Of a stretch of DNA of 14,548 bases, positions 1 through 6,800 are shown piece after piece (position 1 is the stretch's first letter; every line of letters begins with the position of its first letter). Source of the stretch: Phycisphaerales bacterium. Its GTDB lineage: Bacteria > Planctomycetota > Phycisphaerae > Sedimentisphaerales > Anaerohalosphaeraceae. Location: positions 1 through 14,548 of the forward strand of contig DSDR01000064.1 of NCBI GenBank assembly GCA_011048645.1, given 5' to 3'. The position numbers were made by a program, and so were the translations under genes. A model generated the notes under the pieces. That model saw nothing but the letters and a program-made list of their open reading frames with translations. It did no database searches and was not told the DNA's origin.

Positions 1-1545
1 CGCCGCCATCGCCTCAATGACCGGAATGATCCGCGGCACGATGCACGGATCGTGTCGGCCGTGCGTTTCAATCGGCCTGGTTCGACCGTCCAGGTCAATC
101 GTCGTTTGCGGACGGGCAATCGAAGAGGTCGGCTTGACGGCAATCCGCAATTCGACCGGCTGACCGGTGGAAATGCCGCCCGTAATGCCGCCGGCGTTGT
201 TGCTGACAAACCCGCCGTCGGCCATATTATCGTTGGACTGACTGCCGCGCATTTTTGTTAAGGCAAAACCTTTGCCGACCTCGATTCCTTTGACCGCACC
301 AAGCGTCATAATCGCCGAGCACAACCGGGCGTCGAGCTTGCCGAACACCGGATCGCCCAGCCCCGCCGGCAGCCCCAAAATCTCCAGCTTCACCACCCCG
401 CCGACTGAATCATCGTCATCTTTGGCCGCGACAATGGCCTGCTGCATCCGTTTGGCAGCCTCGAGGTCTGCACAACGCACCGGATTGGTCTCAATGACAT
501 CGTAATCGCATCGTTCGGCGGCGATACCGGCAATCTCAACCGAATGGGCAAGGATGCGAATCCCCTTTTCCGCCAGCAGCGTGCGGGCAATCGCTCCGCC
601 CATCACCCGACCGGCGGTTTCCCGTCCGGAAGACCGCCCCCCGCCGCGATAGTCGCGAATACCGTATTTTTGATAAAACGTAAAATCCGCATGGCCGGGA
701 CGAAACAGGTCTTTGATGCCTTCATATTTGGTCGAATCATGGTCGCGGTTGAAGATGACCATCGCGATCGGCGCGCCGGTGGTCTTGCCCTCAAACACGC
801 CCGATAGAATCTCGACCTGATCTTTCTCGTCGCGCGGCGTAGTCACATCGCTTTGCCCCGGCCGGCGGCGGTTCAGCTCGCGCTGAATATCGGCCTCGGA
901 AATTACGATGCCGGGCCGCACCCCGTCCATCACCGCACCAATGGCCGGGCCGTGGCTTTCGCCGAATGTCGTGATTCGCACGATGTCGCCGAACGTGTTG
1001 GCCGCCGTCATACGCACCGCCAATTCCCGCCCCAGCAGATCATAAATCTCTGCGGCAATCTCTTCGGGCTTCTTGCCGGTGGCGTCCACCACAATATCCG
1101 AAAGCGGCGCCAATGCCTCATCACGATAGCTGATGTCGTTTTCAAGGCGTTCTCGCCCGTCCGTACCAGTCAGCCATGGCGGCAGTCCGATACCGATCAG
1201 GCGCGACCAAATCGTCTCGGCATCGGCCTTCAGATAAACCAAAATCGCATTCATACGCAGCGCCCGACGGCTGTCCGGATCCAGCAGCGTCGAACCGCCG
1301 CAGACCACCAATCGCCAATCGGCCGACTCCAGCGACATCGCAACCTGCCGTTCCAGTTCACGAAAAACGTCGCTGCCGCATTCCGTATAGATTTCTCGAC
1401 AGGTCTTACGCTGTCCGTGCTGCTTGAAATACGCCTCCTCGATGAGCTGATCGGTCTCGATAAGCGTTAGGCCGGTCAATCGTTCCACATGACCGGCGAC
1501 CGTACTTTTTCCCGCGCCTTTAGCGCCTGCAATAACAATCTTCAT
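1..1545 (-). CDS. aroC: Shikimate kinase-like domain fused to chorismate synthase (3' end beyond window)
   Basis: One uninterrupted frame of 515 codons that runs off the left edge. Residues 1-178 form a P-loop kinase of the shikimate kinase family: Walker A GAKGAGKST near residue 7, ETDQLIEE where the family has DxD, FRELE with the shikimate-contacting Arg, and CGGS where GGG is usual. Residues from about 179 are chorismate synthase, which converts EPSP to chorismate with reduced FMN: TTFGESHGP, GGGRSSGRETAGR, the NNAGGITGGISTG block and GRHDPCIVPR. About 337 residues of that domain are present against roughly 360 in the family, so only the C-terminus is missing. I checked the join codon by codon: Met at 1009-1011 is in frame with the start at 1543-1545 and there is no stop between. 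The two domains would supply shikimate pathway steps 5 and 7. The start has no Shine-Dalgarno, but Walker A follows at once, so it is very likely right. An internal start at 1011 could also yield free chorismate synthase. Confidence 0.95.
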   Translation of the reverse strand, partial: MKIVIAGAKGAGKSTVAGHVERLTGLTLIETDQLIEEAYFKQHGQRKTCREIYTECGSDVFRELERQVAMSLESADWRLVVCGGSTLLDPDSRRALRMNAILVYLKADAETIWSRLIGIGLPPWLTGTDGRERLENDISYRDEALAPLSDIVVDATGKKPEEIAAEIYDLLGRELAVRMTAANTFGDIVRITTFGESHGPAIGAVMDGVRPGIVISEADIQRELNRRRPGQSDVTTPRDEKDQVEILSGVFEGKTTGAPIAMVIFNRDHDSTKYEGIKDLFRPGHADFTFYQKYGIRDYRGGGRSSGRETAGRVMGGAIARTLLAEKGIRILAHSVEIAGIAAERCDYDVIETNPVRCADLEAAKRMQQAIVAAKDDDDSVGGVVKLEILGLPAGLGDPVFGKLDARLCSAIMTLGAVKGIEVGKGFALTKMRGSQSNDNMADGGFVSNNAGGITGGISTGQPVELRIAVKPTSSIARPQTTIDLDGRTRPIETHGRHDPCIVPRIIPVIEAMAA

Positions 1546-1559
1546 AAAAGTAAATATCG

Positions 1560-1589
1560 ATATAAAACAACAGGATTGTTTCTTCACAA
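1560..1589 (-). promoter_or_regulatory. Probable sigma70-type promoter of the kinase-chorismate synthase gene
   Basis: Read on the minus strand there is TTGTGA (1584-1589), a 17-base spacer and TTTATA (1561-1566). Transcription would begin near 1553-1555, leaving only about 8-10 bases before the ATG at 1545. No Shine-Dalgarno is visible in those bases, so the message may be leaderless or nearly so. The motif match is good but untested. Confidence 0.45.
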
Positions 1590-1638
1590 CATAGCAATAA
1601 TTTTAGTTTGTCGCGACCGATTTGGCACGGAGTTTTTT

Positions 1639-1660
1639 GAAAAAAACCGAACGGTTTGCT
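1639..1660 (-). terminator. Weak intrinsic terminator after the PQQ-repeat gene
   Basis: Just past the stop at 1667-1669, the minus strand reads AAACC-GTTC-GGTTT followed by a T run (plus-strand A run 1640-1646). The stem is only 5 bp with two GC pairs, and the T run partly overlaps the stem, so termination may be incomplete and some read-through into the downstream gene is possible. A further T6/A7 inverted stretch lies at 1633-1646. Confidence 0.45.
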
Positions 1661-1666
1661 ATTGAG

Positions 1667-2866
1667 TTATGGTGCGGCCCGAAAGGCATACACCGCCCCG
1701 TCCTCACAGCCGACCAGCACGGTACTGTCCACCACCGCCGGACCGGCGCTGACGGCGCCGCCCAATGCATAACTGAATCGTTCCCGTCCATCGTTCAGCC
1801 CGACGACATACAATCGCCCGTTATTCGACCCGAAAATGACCTTGTCGCCGCAAACCACCGGTGAACTGTCAATACCGGCGGTGGCCGAAAACGTCCAGAT
1901 CTGCGCGCCGTCCTGCCGATCCAGGCAGTACAGCGTCTTGTCCCTCGCCCCGAACAGCACCCGATCAGCCGAGACTGCCGGACTGGACACAAACGGAACC
2001 CCCTCCCGACGGGATTGCCACAGGATATGCCCGTCCTCCAGGCGGGCGGCCTGAAACAGCCCTTCATAATTGCCCGCATAGATGACGCCGTCCTCAATCG
2101 CCGGCGAGGCGGCCATATAGGCTTCGATGTCCACCGTACGGCTCTGCTCCGGCTCGTCCAGCGGCACAATATACAGCCTGCCGTCGCAGGAGCCGAAGAC
2201 CGCCGCGCCGTCAGCGATGGCCGCGGCGCCGTTGATATAGCTTTGGGCCTCCTGCTGCCAGACCCTGTCGCCCGTCTCAGCGTCAAGACAATACAGATAA
2301 TTGTCGTAGCCGCCGAACACAATCCGCCGCCTTCCGGTCGCGACATCCTGAAAGGTATTGGCTGCGCCGATGATTTTACCGCGGGTCTCAAACGTCCATC
2401 GCTTTGACCCGTCGGCGGCATCAATCGCATAAAACGTCCCTCGTTCGGAACCGACATACACCACGCCGTCGGCAATCAGCGGACTGGCTTCCAGCCCGCT
2501 ATCCGCCTCAAACCGCCATTGAGCTTGTCCAGTCGCCAGATCGACCGCATACAAATGACCGTCCATCGAGCTGATAAAAACCGTTCCGCCGGACGCTGTC
2601 GGCGTCGATTTGACCGCATCGGCGGTCTCGAACCGCCAGACCAACGCAAGCGAGTCAGGAAACCGGCCCTCGACAATCCCGGTCAAAGCGGCATTCGACC
2701 GAAAAACCGGCCATTGGTCGCCGCCAAACTCAATCGGTTCAACCATCGGCGATGTCGGCGGCAATCTTCGCTTTTCGTGAGCATAATACGCCAGATAAGC
2801 CAACATAGCCGCTATCGGCAGCGAAATAATCAAAAACGGAACAAGAACACGATTCAGCGTACCCAT
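1667..2866 (-). CDS. Membrane-anchored PQQ-repeat (BamB-like) beta-propeller protein
   Basis: The product is 399 residues. Residues about 5-27 form one hydrophobic membrane segment (RVLVPFLIISLPIAAMLAYL) followed by a basic stretch, so the rest should lie outside the cytoplasmic membrane. From about residue 70 to the end there are seven or so propeller blades, each with a GxVYxGSxxGxLYAxDxxTGxxxW pattern, for example at ISSMDGHLYAVDLATGQAQW and FGARDKTLYCLDRQDGAQIW. This pattern is typical of PQQ_2/BamB-like propellers. In such orphan proteins it usually means a scaffold, not a PQQ enzyme, and no catalytic domain is seen. The start at 2866 is chosen because AAAGAGGTG lies 5-6 bases before it; in-frame starts at 2884 and 2905 lack this. 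The gene diverges from the lipoprotein gene at 3077. The substrate or partner is unknown. Confidence 0.88.
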   Translation of the reverse strand: MGTLNRVLVPFLIISLPIAAMLAYLAYYAHEKRRLPPTSPMVEPIEFGGDQWPVFRSNAALTGIVEGRFPDSLALVWRFETADAVKSTPTASGGTVFISSMDGHLYAVDLATGQAQWRFEADSGLEASPLIADGVVYVGSERGTFYAIDAADGSKRWTFETRGKIIGAANTFQDVATGRRRIVFGGYDNYLYCLDAETGDRVWQQEAQSYINGAAAIADGAAVFGSCDGRLYIVPLDEPEQSRTVDIEAYMAASPAIEDGVIYAGNYEGLFQAARLEDGHILWQSRREGVPFVSSPAVSADRVLFGARDKTLYCLDRQDGAQIWTFSATAGIDSSPVVCGDKVIFGSNNGRLYVVGLNDGRERFSYALGGAVSAGPAVVDSTVLVGCEDGAVYAFRAAP

Positions 2867-2907
2867 AAACACCTCTTTAAGCATAACGATAACCCCAAAC
2901 GTCAATG

Positions 2908-2936
2908 ACTATACCCAAAATCGTCTTTCAGTTCGA
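2908..2936 (-). promoter_or_regulatory. Possible promoter of the PQQ-repeat gene
   Basis: On the minus strand TATAGT (2908-2913) is a good -10 box. A poor -35 box, TCGAAC (2931-2936), lies 17 bases upstream with 3 of 6 consensus matches. The position, about 42 bases before the start codon, is sensible, but the -35 is weak. Confidence 0.3.
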
Positions 2937-2990
2937 GAAAAAACACTTTTACGCCCACCGCCAACCGTTAATCCCCCTCGCAGAAAGTTC

Positions 2991-3020
2991 TTGACAGCAG
3001 CGGACATCGGCCTGTACGAT
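2991..3020 (+). promoter_or_regulatory. Sigma70-type promoter of the lipoprotein gene
   Basis: A perfect -35 box TTGACA (2991-2996) is followed after 18 bases by TACGAT (3015-3020), preceded by TG one base upstream. Transcription would start near 3027, about 50 bases before the GTG start codon. It probably drives the lipoprotein gene and possibly the two genes after it. Confidence 0.6.
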
Positions 3021-3076
3021 ATGGCTTTGTTAAAAAAGCGTCCTCATCAATAGACTACAGACTACGGAGTGTGCCG

Positions 3077-4813
3077 GTGCGAAAAACTAATAAGGTGCTG
3101 ACGATTCGACGGGTATCGGTCTTTCTGGCGACCTTCTGTCTGGCGGCGGCGGGCTGTCGGGACAACCCTCAAGACAAGGCCGCCAAAGAGGTACACCAAC
3201 AAATTCAGGCGGCCCTGGCCGCACCCGATAAGGCGGCGGCGCGGCAGCAGATTCAAGCCGCCCTTGCCTCCCATCGCCCGACGGGCCTGGCGCAGGATTC
3301 GGCCCATCTGGCGGCGGCCAATTTGGCGCTGGATCAGGGGCTTTCGCTTCGGAGCGAATTGATGCTGCAGACCCTTCCCCTTCGCAAAGCCGCCGACGCC
3401 ATTGCCTCGGAGCTGAAGCGCTCTCAGGGACTGCTGCTCGAAAAAGAACGCATCGGAAAGATGCTGACGCAGCAGGATGAAGAAATCGTGGAATTGAACG
3501 CCCTGCTGACCGGCGCCGCTGAACAGCCCGGCCTGCGAACTCGTCTGACCGAGGCCCAGCGCAAGCTGAACGAACTGACATCGCAGCGGGAAGCGCTCAT
3601 GCAGCAAAAAAACGATATCCAGGCCATTATTGACGACTCCCAGGCCCGCTCCGAGACCCTGCTGCGACAGGCCGATTTGGCCAAAGGCGACGAAAAACTG
3701 TCGCTTCAGACACAGGCTTACGACCTGATGCTGGAACGCACGCAAGACTACGTCCAGGTGCAGGCCGTGGAAAATCAAATCGGTATTCTCAACGACCGCC
3801 TCGCACTGACAAAACTGCACGTCGAGTCGCTGACCGATAATATCCGGCAAACGACGGAAAAGATCGAGGCCCTTCAGACCGACCCGAACCGGCAAATGCT
3901 GCAGGAACAGCTTTCGGATATTGACCGAATGCTCTCCGCACACCAGGAAAAGATCGCCGCCTATGCCGAAGCCATTCACTCCAGTCTGGACGCCTACCGA
4001 CAGACGGCGCGACAGGCAATTGAACTTTTCGAGCAAGCCGCCGAACAGTATCAGAAAGTACGCTCGGCTGATGCGGTCGCGGCCGCGATTCGACAAGCCG
4101 ACAGCTATGCGTACGCCGCGATGGTTTACGCCGATCAGATCTCCTTCCTTCGCCGCATCACTTCGCGGATAGCGGGAATTATGGATGCGGTTGATGAGGC
4201 GCTTGTCCGCGGTTTGCCCGAACGGCTGCCGCTGCGTATGGATGGGCAGCCGGAACTGTTTGAGGCCGTCATTGCATTGTATGACAAAGCCGATCAGGCT
4301 TATGAAAACGCCATGGAACGGGCGCGCCGCATCCCCGAACGCGGACGCGAAGCGGCCTGCAATGTGCTCAAAAATCGTATTCTCGCGCTCTACAGCAAAA
4401 TGCACCTGGCCGATACCATCGGACAGTACGATCTGGCCGCACAAGTTCAGGAACGTCTTGACCAACTGAAAGAACAAGGTCAAGAGTTCGGCTCGCTGTT
4501 TACTCACTCGGAAATCGCCCGGCTGGTCGATCAGGGACTGGACTATGTGCCCGCCCTGCCGGTCAACGTGGAGTTGTATTTTGAGAGTATTCGTCAGCGA
4601 TTGACCGAATGGAAGCGACTGTCCGAACCGGAACAGCAGGCCGCGGCGGTCGAACAAAACCTTGCCGAGATGGAGGAGCTTGTTCGTACTTACGGCGACG
4701 AAATGGCTCGGCTGCTTGAACCGTTAAAGCAGGAGATGGAGGCCGCCAAGGCGCGCGATTTCGCCGCACCGGCGCCGGCGCCCGGAATGGCCGCCGACCC
4801 CAACAGTCTCTGA
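3077..4813 (+). CDS. Large coiled-coil lipoprotein of unknown function
   Basis: The product is about 578 residues. I chose the GTG at 3077 because GGAG ends 7 bases before it; the GTG at 3071 would leave only one base. The N-terminus has basic residues, a hydrophobic core (VSVFLATFCLAAAGC) and a lipobox-like AAGC, so Cys27 is the likely lipidated residue. The mature part is almost wholly helical. It is rich in Gln, Glu, Ala, Leu and Arg, with long heptad-like stretches at about residues 85-280 (for example EKERIGKMLTQQDEEIVEL and LNDRLALTKLHVESL) and more helices to the end, and it closes in a short Ala/Pro-rich tail. I see no catalytic motif and do not recognise a family. The role is probably structural in the cell envelope. 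A long open frame on the opposite strand is treated as a shadow. The EIIA-fusion gene follows 84 bases later. Confidence 0.82.
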   Translation: MRKTNKVLTIRRVSVFLATFCLAAAGCRDNPQDKAAKEVHQQIQAALAAPDKAAARQQIQAALASHRPTGLAQDSAHLAAANLALDQGLSLRSELMLQTLPLRKAADAIASELKRSQGLLLEKERIGKMLTQQDEEIVELNALLTGAAEQPGLRTRLTEAQRKLNELTSQREALMQQKNDIQAIIDDSQARSETLLRQADLAKGDEKLSLQTQAYDLMLERTQDYVQVQAVENQIGILNDRLALTKLHVESLTDNIRQTTEKIEALQTDPNRQMLQEQLSDIDRMLSAHQEKIAAYAEAIHSSLDAYRQTARQAIELFEQAAEQYQKVRSADAVAAAIRQADSYAYAAMVYADQISFLRRITSRIAGIMDAVDEALVRGLPERLPLRMDGQPELFEAVIALYDKADQAYENAMERARRIPERGREAACNVLKNRILALYSKMHLADTIGQYDLAAQVQERLDQLKEQGQEFGSLFTHSEIARLVDQGLDYVPALPVNVELYFESIRQRLTEWKRLSEPEQQAAAVEQNLAEMEELVRTYGDEMARLLEPLKQEMEAAKARDFAAPAPAPGMAADPNSL

Positions 4814-4897
4814 TTCGGTTTCCTTTTCTTTGTGCGAACAACCGATAGGCAATCGCTCAGAAATAGATTACAGCCTTCAAACATTGAGAGCACATAA

Positions 4898-5710
4898 ATG
4901 AAATTGTCTGAATTGCTGCGACCGGAGTGCGTAAAGGCCCGCTCCTCGGCGGACGACAAGGCGCTGGCGCTGTGTGAGATTGCCGCGCTGGCCAAAAAAA
5001 GTCCTCTTTGCAGAAACGTCTCCGAAGAGGACATCCTCGAAGCCCTTCAGGACCGGGAAACACTCGGTTCAACGGCGTTCGGCAACGGCATCGCCCTGCC
5101 TCACTGCCGCATCAAGGGTGTTCACGATTTTGTGGTCGGCCTGATGACGGTACCCCACGGCGTTGATTTTGAGGCCGCCGACGGCCAAAAGGTTCGACTG
5201 CTCGTCTTTATCATCGCCCCCCATCAGCAGAGCAACGCCCATATTCGCCTGTTGTCGGCTCTCTCGCAAACGTTGCAGAACGCCGAAGCGGTCGCTCAGA
5301 TGATCGCCGCCCACACAGACAAACAACTGGTAAAAGCCTTTGTGCTGGCCACCGGGAAGGACATTCAGACGCTCGAACCGGCGATGCGAAATCTGGTGCA
5401 GATATTCGTACAGGATGAGACTGTGTTTAAGGCGATACTCGAGGCCGTGGCCAGCCTGGACGGCATCTCGCTGGCGGTCTGCGACGCCGACAACGGCCGC
5501 AACCACCTGACGCAAATCCCCCTGTATGCGGAGTTTGCAAAAAACGGCGTCGCCTCGAACTGCAAAGTCATTATCGCAACCGTCGAGCGTCAGCTCAGCA
5601 ATGAGGTCATTCGCCGCGTCGAAGGGGTTACGGGCAGTCTGTTTGAATGTACCGGCGTGATGGTCGCCGTGCAGGAACTGACCTATGCCGCCGGTGCGCT
5701 GGAGATGTAG
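4898..5710 (+). CDS. PTS EIIA (fructose/nitrogen type) domain fused to a PII-like C-terminal domain
   Basis: The product is 270 residues. Residues 1-150 match the PTS EIIA type 2 (PtsN/FruA) fold: LSELLRPECV at the start, GSTAFGNGIALPHCR with the phospho-accepting His69, and HIRLLSALSQTL later. EIIA takes phosphate from HPr; stand-alone PtsN-type proteins are regulators, not transporters. Residues about 164-270 carry no PTS motif. They show an alternating pattern (LVQIFVQDETVFKAILEAV, CKVIIATVERQLSNEVIRRV, GVMVAVQELTY) that fits the beta-alpha-beta-beta-alpha-beta core of PII/GlnB-like proteins, though the uridylylated T-loop is not evident. The PII assignment is inference. The start ATG has GAGAG about 7 bases upstream. 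No EIIB or EIIC gene is present here, so a signalling role is more likely than sugar uptake. The gene sits between the lipoprotein gene and the GspF-like gene on the same strand. Confidence 0.88.
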   Translation: MKLSELLRPECVKARSSADDKALALCEIAALAKKSPLCRNVSEEDILEALQDRETLGSTAFGNGIALPHCRIKGVHDFVVGLMTVPHGVDFEAADGQKVRLLVFIIAPHQQSNAHIRLLSALSQTLQNAEAVAQMIAAHTDKQLVKAFVLATGKDIQTLEPAMRNLVQIFVQDETVFKAILEAVASLDGISLAVCDADNGRNHLTQIPLYAEFAKNGVASNCKVIIATVERQLSNEVIRRVEGVTGSLFECTGVMVAVQELTYAAGALEM

Positions 5711-5743
5711 CGAACACGGAAAATTCAGACGAAAGACGGACCT

Positions 5744-6751
5744 TTGCAGGCGTACCCGGAGTTTTTGCGGGAAGGAATTTCATTGGCCGATCCACGGATC
5801 AATCTGTATCATAATCTGTCCGTCATGCTGTCGGCCGGCGTGCCGATCGTGCGGACGCTGCAGACGGTGTACAAACGCGGTCGAATCGGCCGCATCTTCA
5901 ACCAGATCGCCTCGATGGCGGCCGCATCCTGCAGCCTGGCCGATGCCGTCGAACAGCACAAAAAACATTTTGAACCGCTCGATGTGATTCTGATTCGCGT
6001 CGGCGAGGACACCGGCCAACTGGCGGAAATCTTCGAGATGCTCAGCAAGTGGTATGACTTTCGCCAGCGTCTGCAACGGATCATCCGTTCCGGTTTAATT
6101 CTGCCGATACTGTTGATTCACGCTTTGGCCCTATTCGCACCGGTACCGGGCTTTGCGCTGGGCGGCTGGGATACCGGCCAATACCTCCGCGGCGTAATCG
6201 GGATTCTGCTGCTGTTTTACATCCCCGCCGCCCTCATCCTCGGCACATGCTTTCTGACGCCGCGCCGCGGCCTGTCGCGAACGCTGCTGGATACCTTCGT
6301 GCTCGGCATTCCCGTCCTCGGCGCAGCGGTACGCGATCTGTCTCTGAGTCGTTTCTGCAAAATATTCGCAGTGGCACTCAAAGCAGGCCTGCCCATTTCT
6401 CGCACCACCGAACTGGCTGTCGAGGCCACCCCGAACGCTGTCCTTCGCCGCGCCGTAAGCGGAGGAATTGACGCGGTCAAACGCGGCGAAAACGTCAGTA
6501 TGGGATTTTCTGGTCGTTTGCCGAATGATTTTGTCGCCATCTGGCAGGTCGGTGAAGAGACCGGCGATCTGGATGAATCAGCCGACCGCCTCGGATTGAT
6601 TTACGCCGACAACGCCGAACGTGGATTCGAAGCCGTCGCCCGCTGGACGCCCCGACTGGTCTATCTGGTCGTCGCTGGCGTGATGATTTTTCACATCTTT
6701 AAAGGTTATATGACCCTTTACGGCAATCTGGGCAACTTGATGTCCTTTTGA
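5744..6751 (+). CDS. Type II secretion/type IV pilus inner-membrane platform protein (GspF/PilC family)
   Basis: The product is 335 residues with two tandem T2SSF domains. The first, about 20-125, has NLSVMLSAGVPIVRTL and GEDTGQLAEIF; the second, about 200-325, has IFAVALKAGLPISRTTELA and GEETGDLDESADRL. The paired GExTGxL motifs are the family hallmark. Hydrophobic segments lie near 114-134, 148-170 and 303-326. GspF proteins form the membrane platform on which the secretion or pilus ATPase acts. The usual 60-70 residue N-terminal segment is missing, so the protein is shorter than the roughly 400-residue norm. Start choice is uncertain: TTG at 5744 is preceded by GACGGA at close spacing, and another TTG lies at 5780. 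The stop of the upstream gene is in the same frame, so the start cannot lie before 5711. No ATPase or pseudopilin gene is nearby. Confidence 0.88.
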   Translation: MQAYPEFLREGISLADPRINLYHNLSVMLSAGVPIVRTLQTVYKRGRIGRIFNQIASMAAASCSLADAVEQHKKHFEPLDVILIRVGEDTGQLAEIFEMLSKWYDFRQRLQRIIRSGLILPILLIHALALFAPVPGFALGGWDTGQYLRGVIGILLLFYIPAALILGTCFLTPRRGLSRTLLDTFVLGIPVLGAAVRDLSLSRFCKIFAVALKAGLPISRTTELAVEATPNAVLRRAVSGGIDAVKRGENVSMGFSGRLPNDFVAIWQVGEETGDLDESADRLGLIYADNAERGFEAVARWTPRLVYLVVAGVMIFHIFKGYMTLYGNLGNLMSF

Positions 6752-6755
6752 AGCG

Positions 6756-6775
6756 GTCGCCGGTTTGCCGCCGAC
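6756..6775. terminator. Hairpin between convergent genes, possible bidirectional terminator
   Basis: GTCGCCGG, loop TTTG, CCGCCGAC pair as an 8-bp stem with one internal C-C mismatch. It sits inside the 49-base gap between the GspF-like stop and the stop of the ATP-grasp gene. There is no adjacent T run, so it may work only as a weak or factor-assisted terminator or as mRNA 3'-end protection. Confidence 0.4.
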
Positions 6776-6800
6776 TCTGCTCGGTTTTCCGATGGCCTGC

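Noticed and set aside
853..1470. 205-codon plus-strand open frame over the kinase-chorismate synthase junction
   Set aside because: It lies wholly antisense to clear AroK/AroC motifs and its translation has no recognisable domain.
1795..2475. 226-codon minus-strand frame inside the PQQ-repeat gene
   Set aside because: It is an out-of-frame shadow rich in Arg and Ser; the propeller repeats are all in the other frame.
3062..4657. 531-codon open frame on the minus strand opposite the lipoprotein gene
   Set aside because: The plus-strand frame has a strong promoter, a ribosome site, a lipobox signal and regular heptads. The minus frame shows no family motif or start signal and most likely arises from the Gln/Glu/Ala-rich codons read in reverse.
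4816..4851. Terminator from the TCGGTT/AACCGA inverted repeat after the lipoprotein gene
   Set aside because: The loop is about 20 bases and there is no T run after the stem, so it is not convincing.
5708..5746. Read-through fusion of the EIIA protein with the GspF-like protein, since both share a frame across a TAG
   Set aside because: A single TAG with a 33-base gap and a usable TTG start is ordinary gene spacing; nothing suggests stop-codon recoding.
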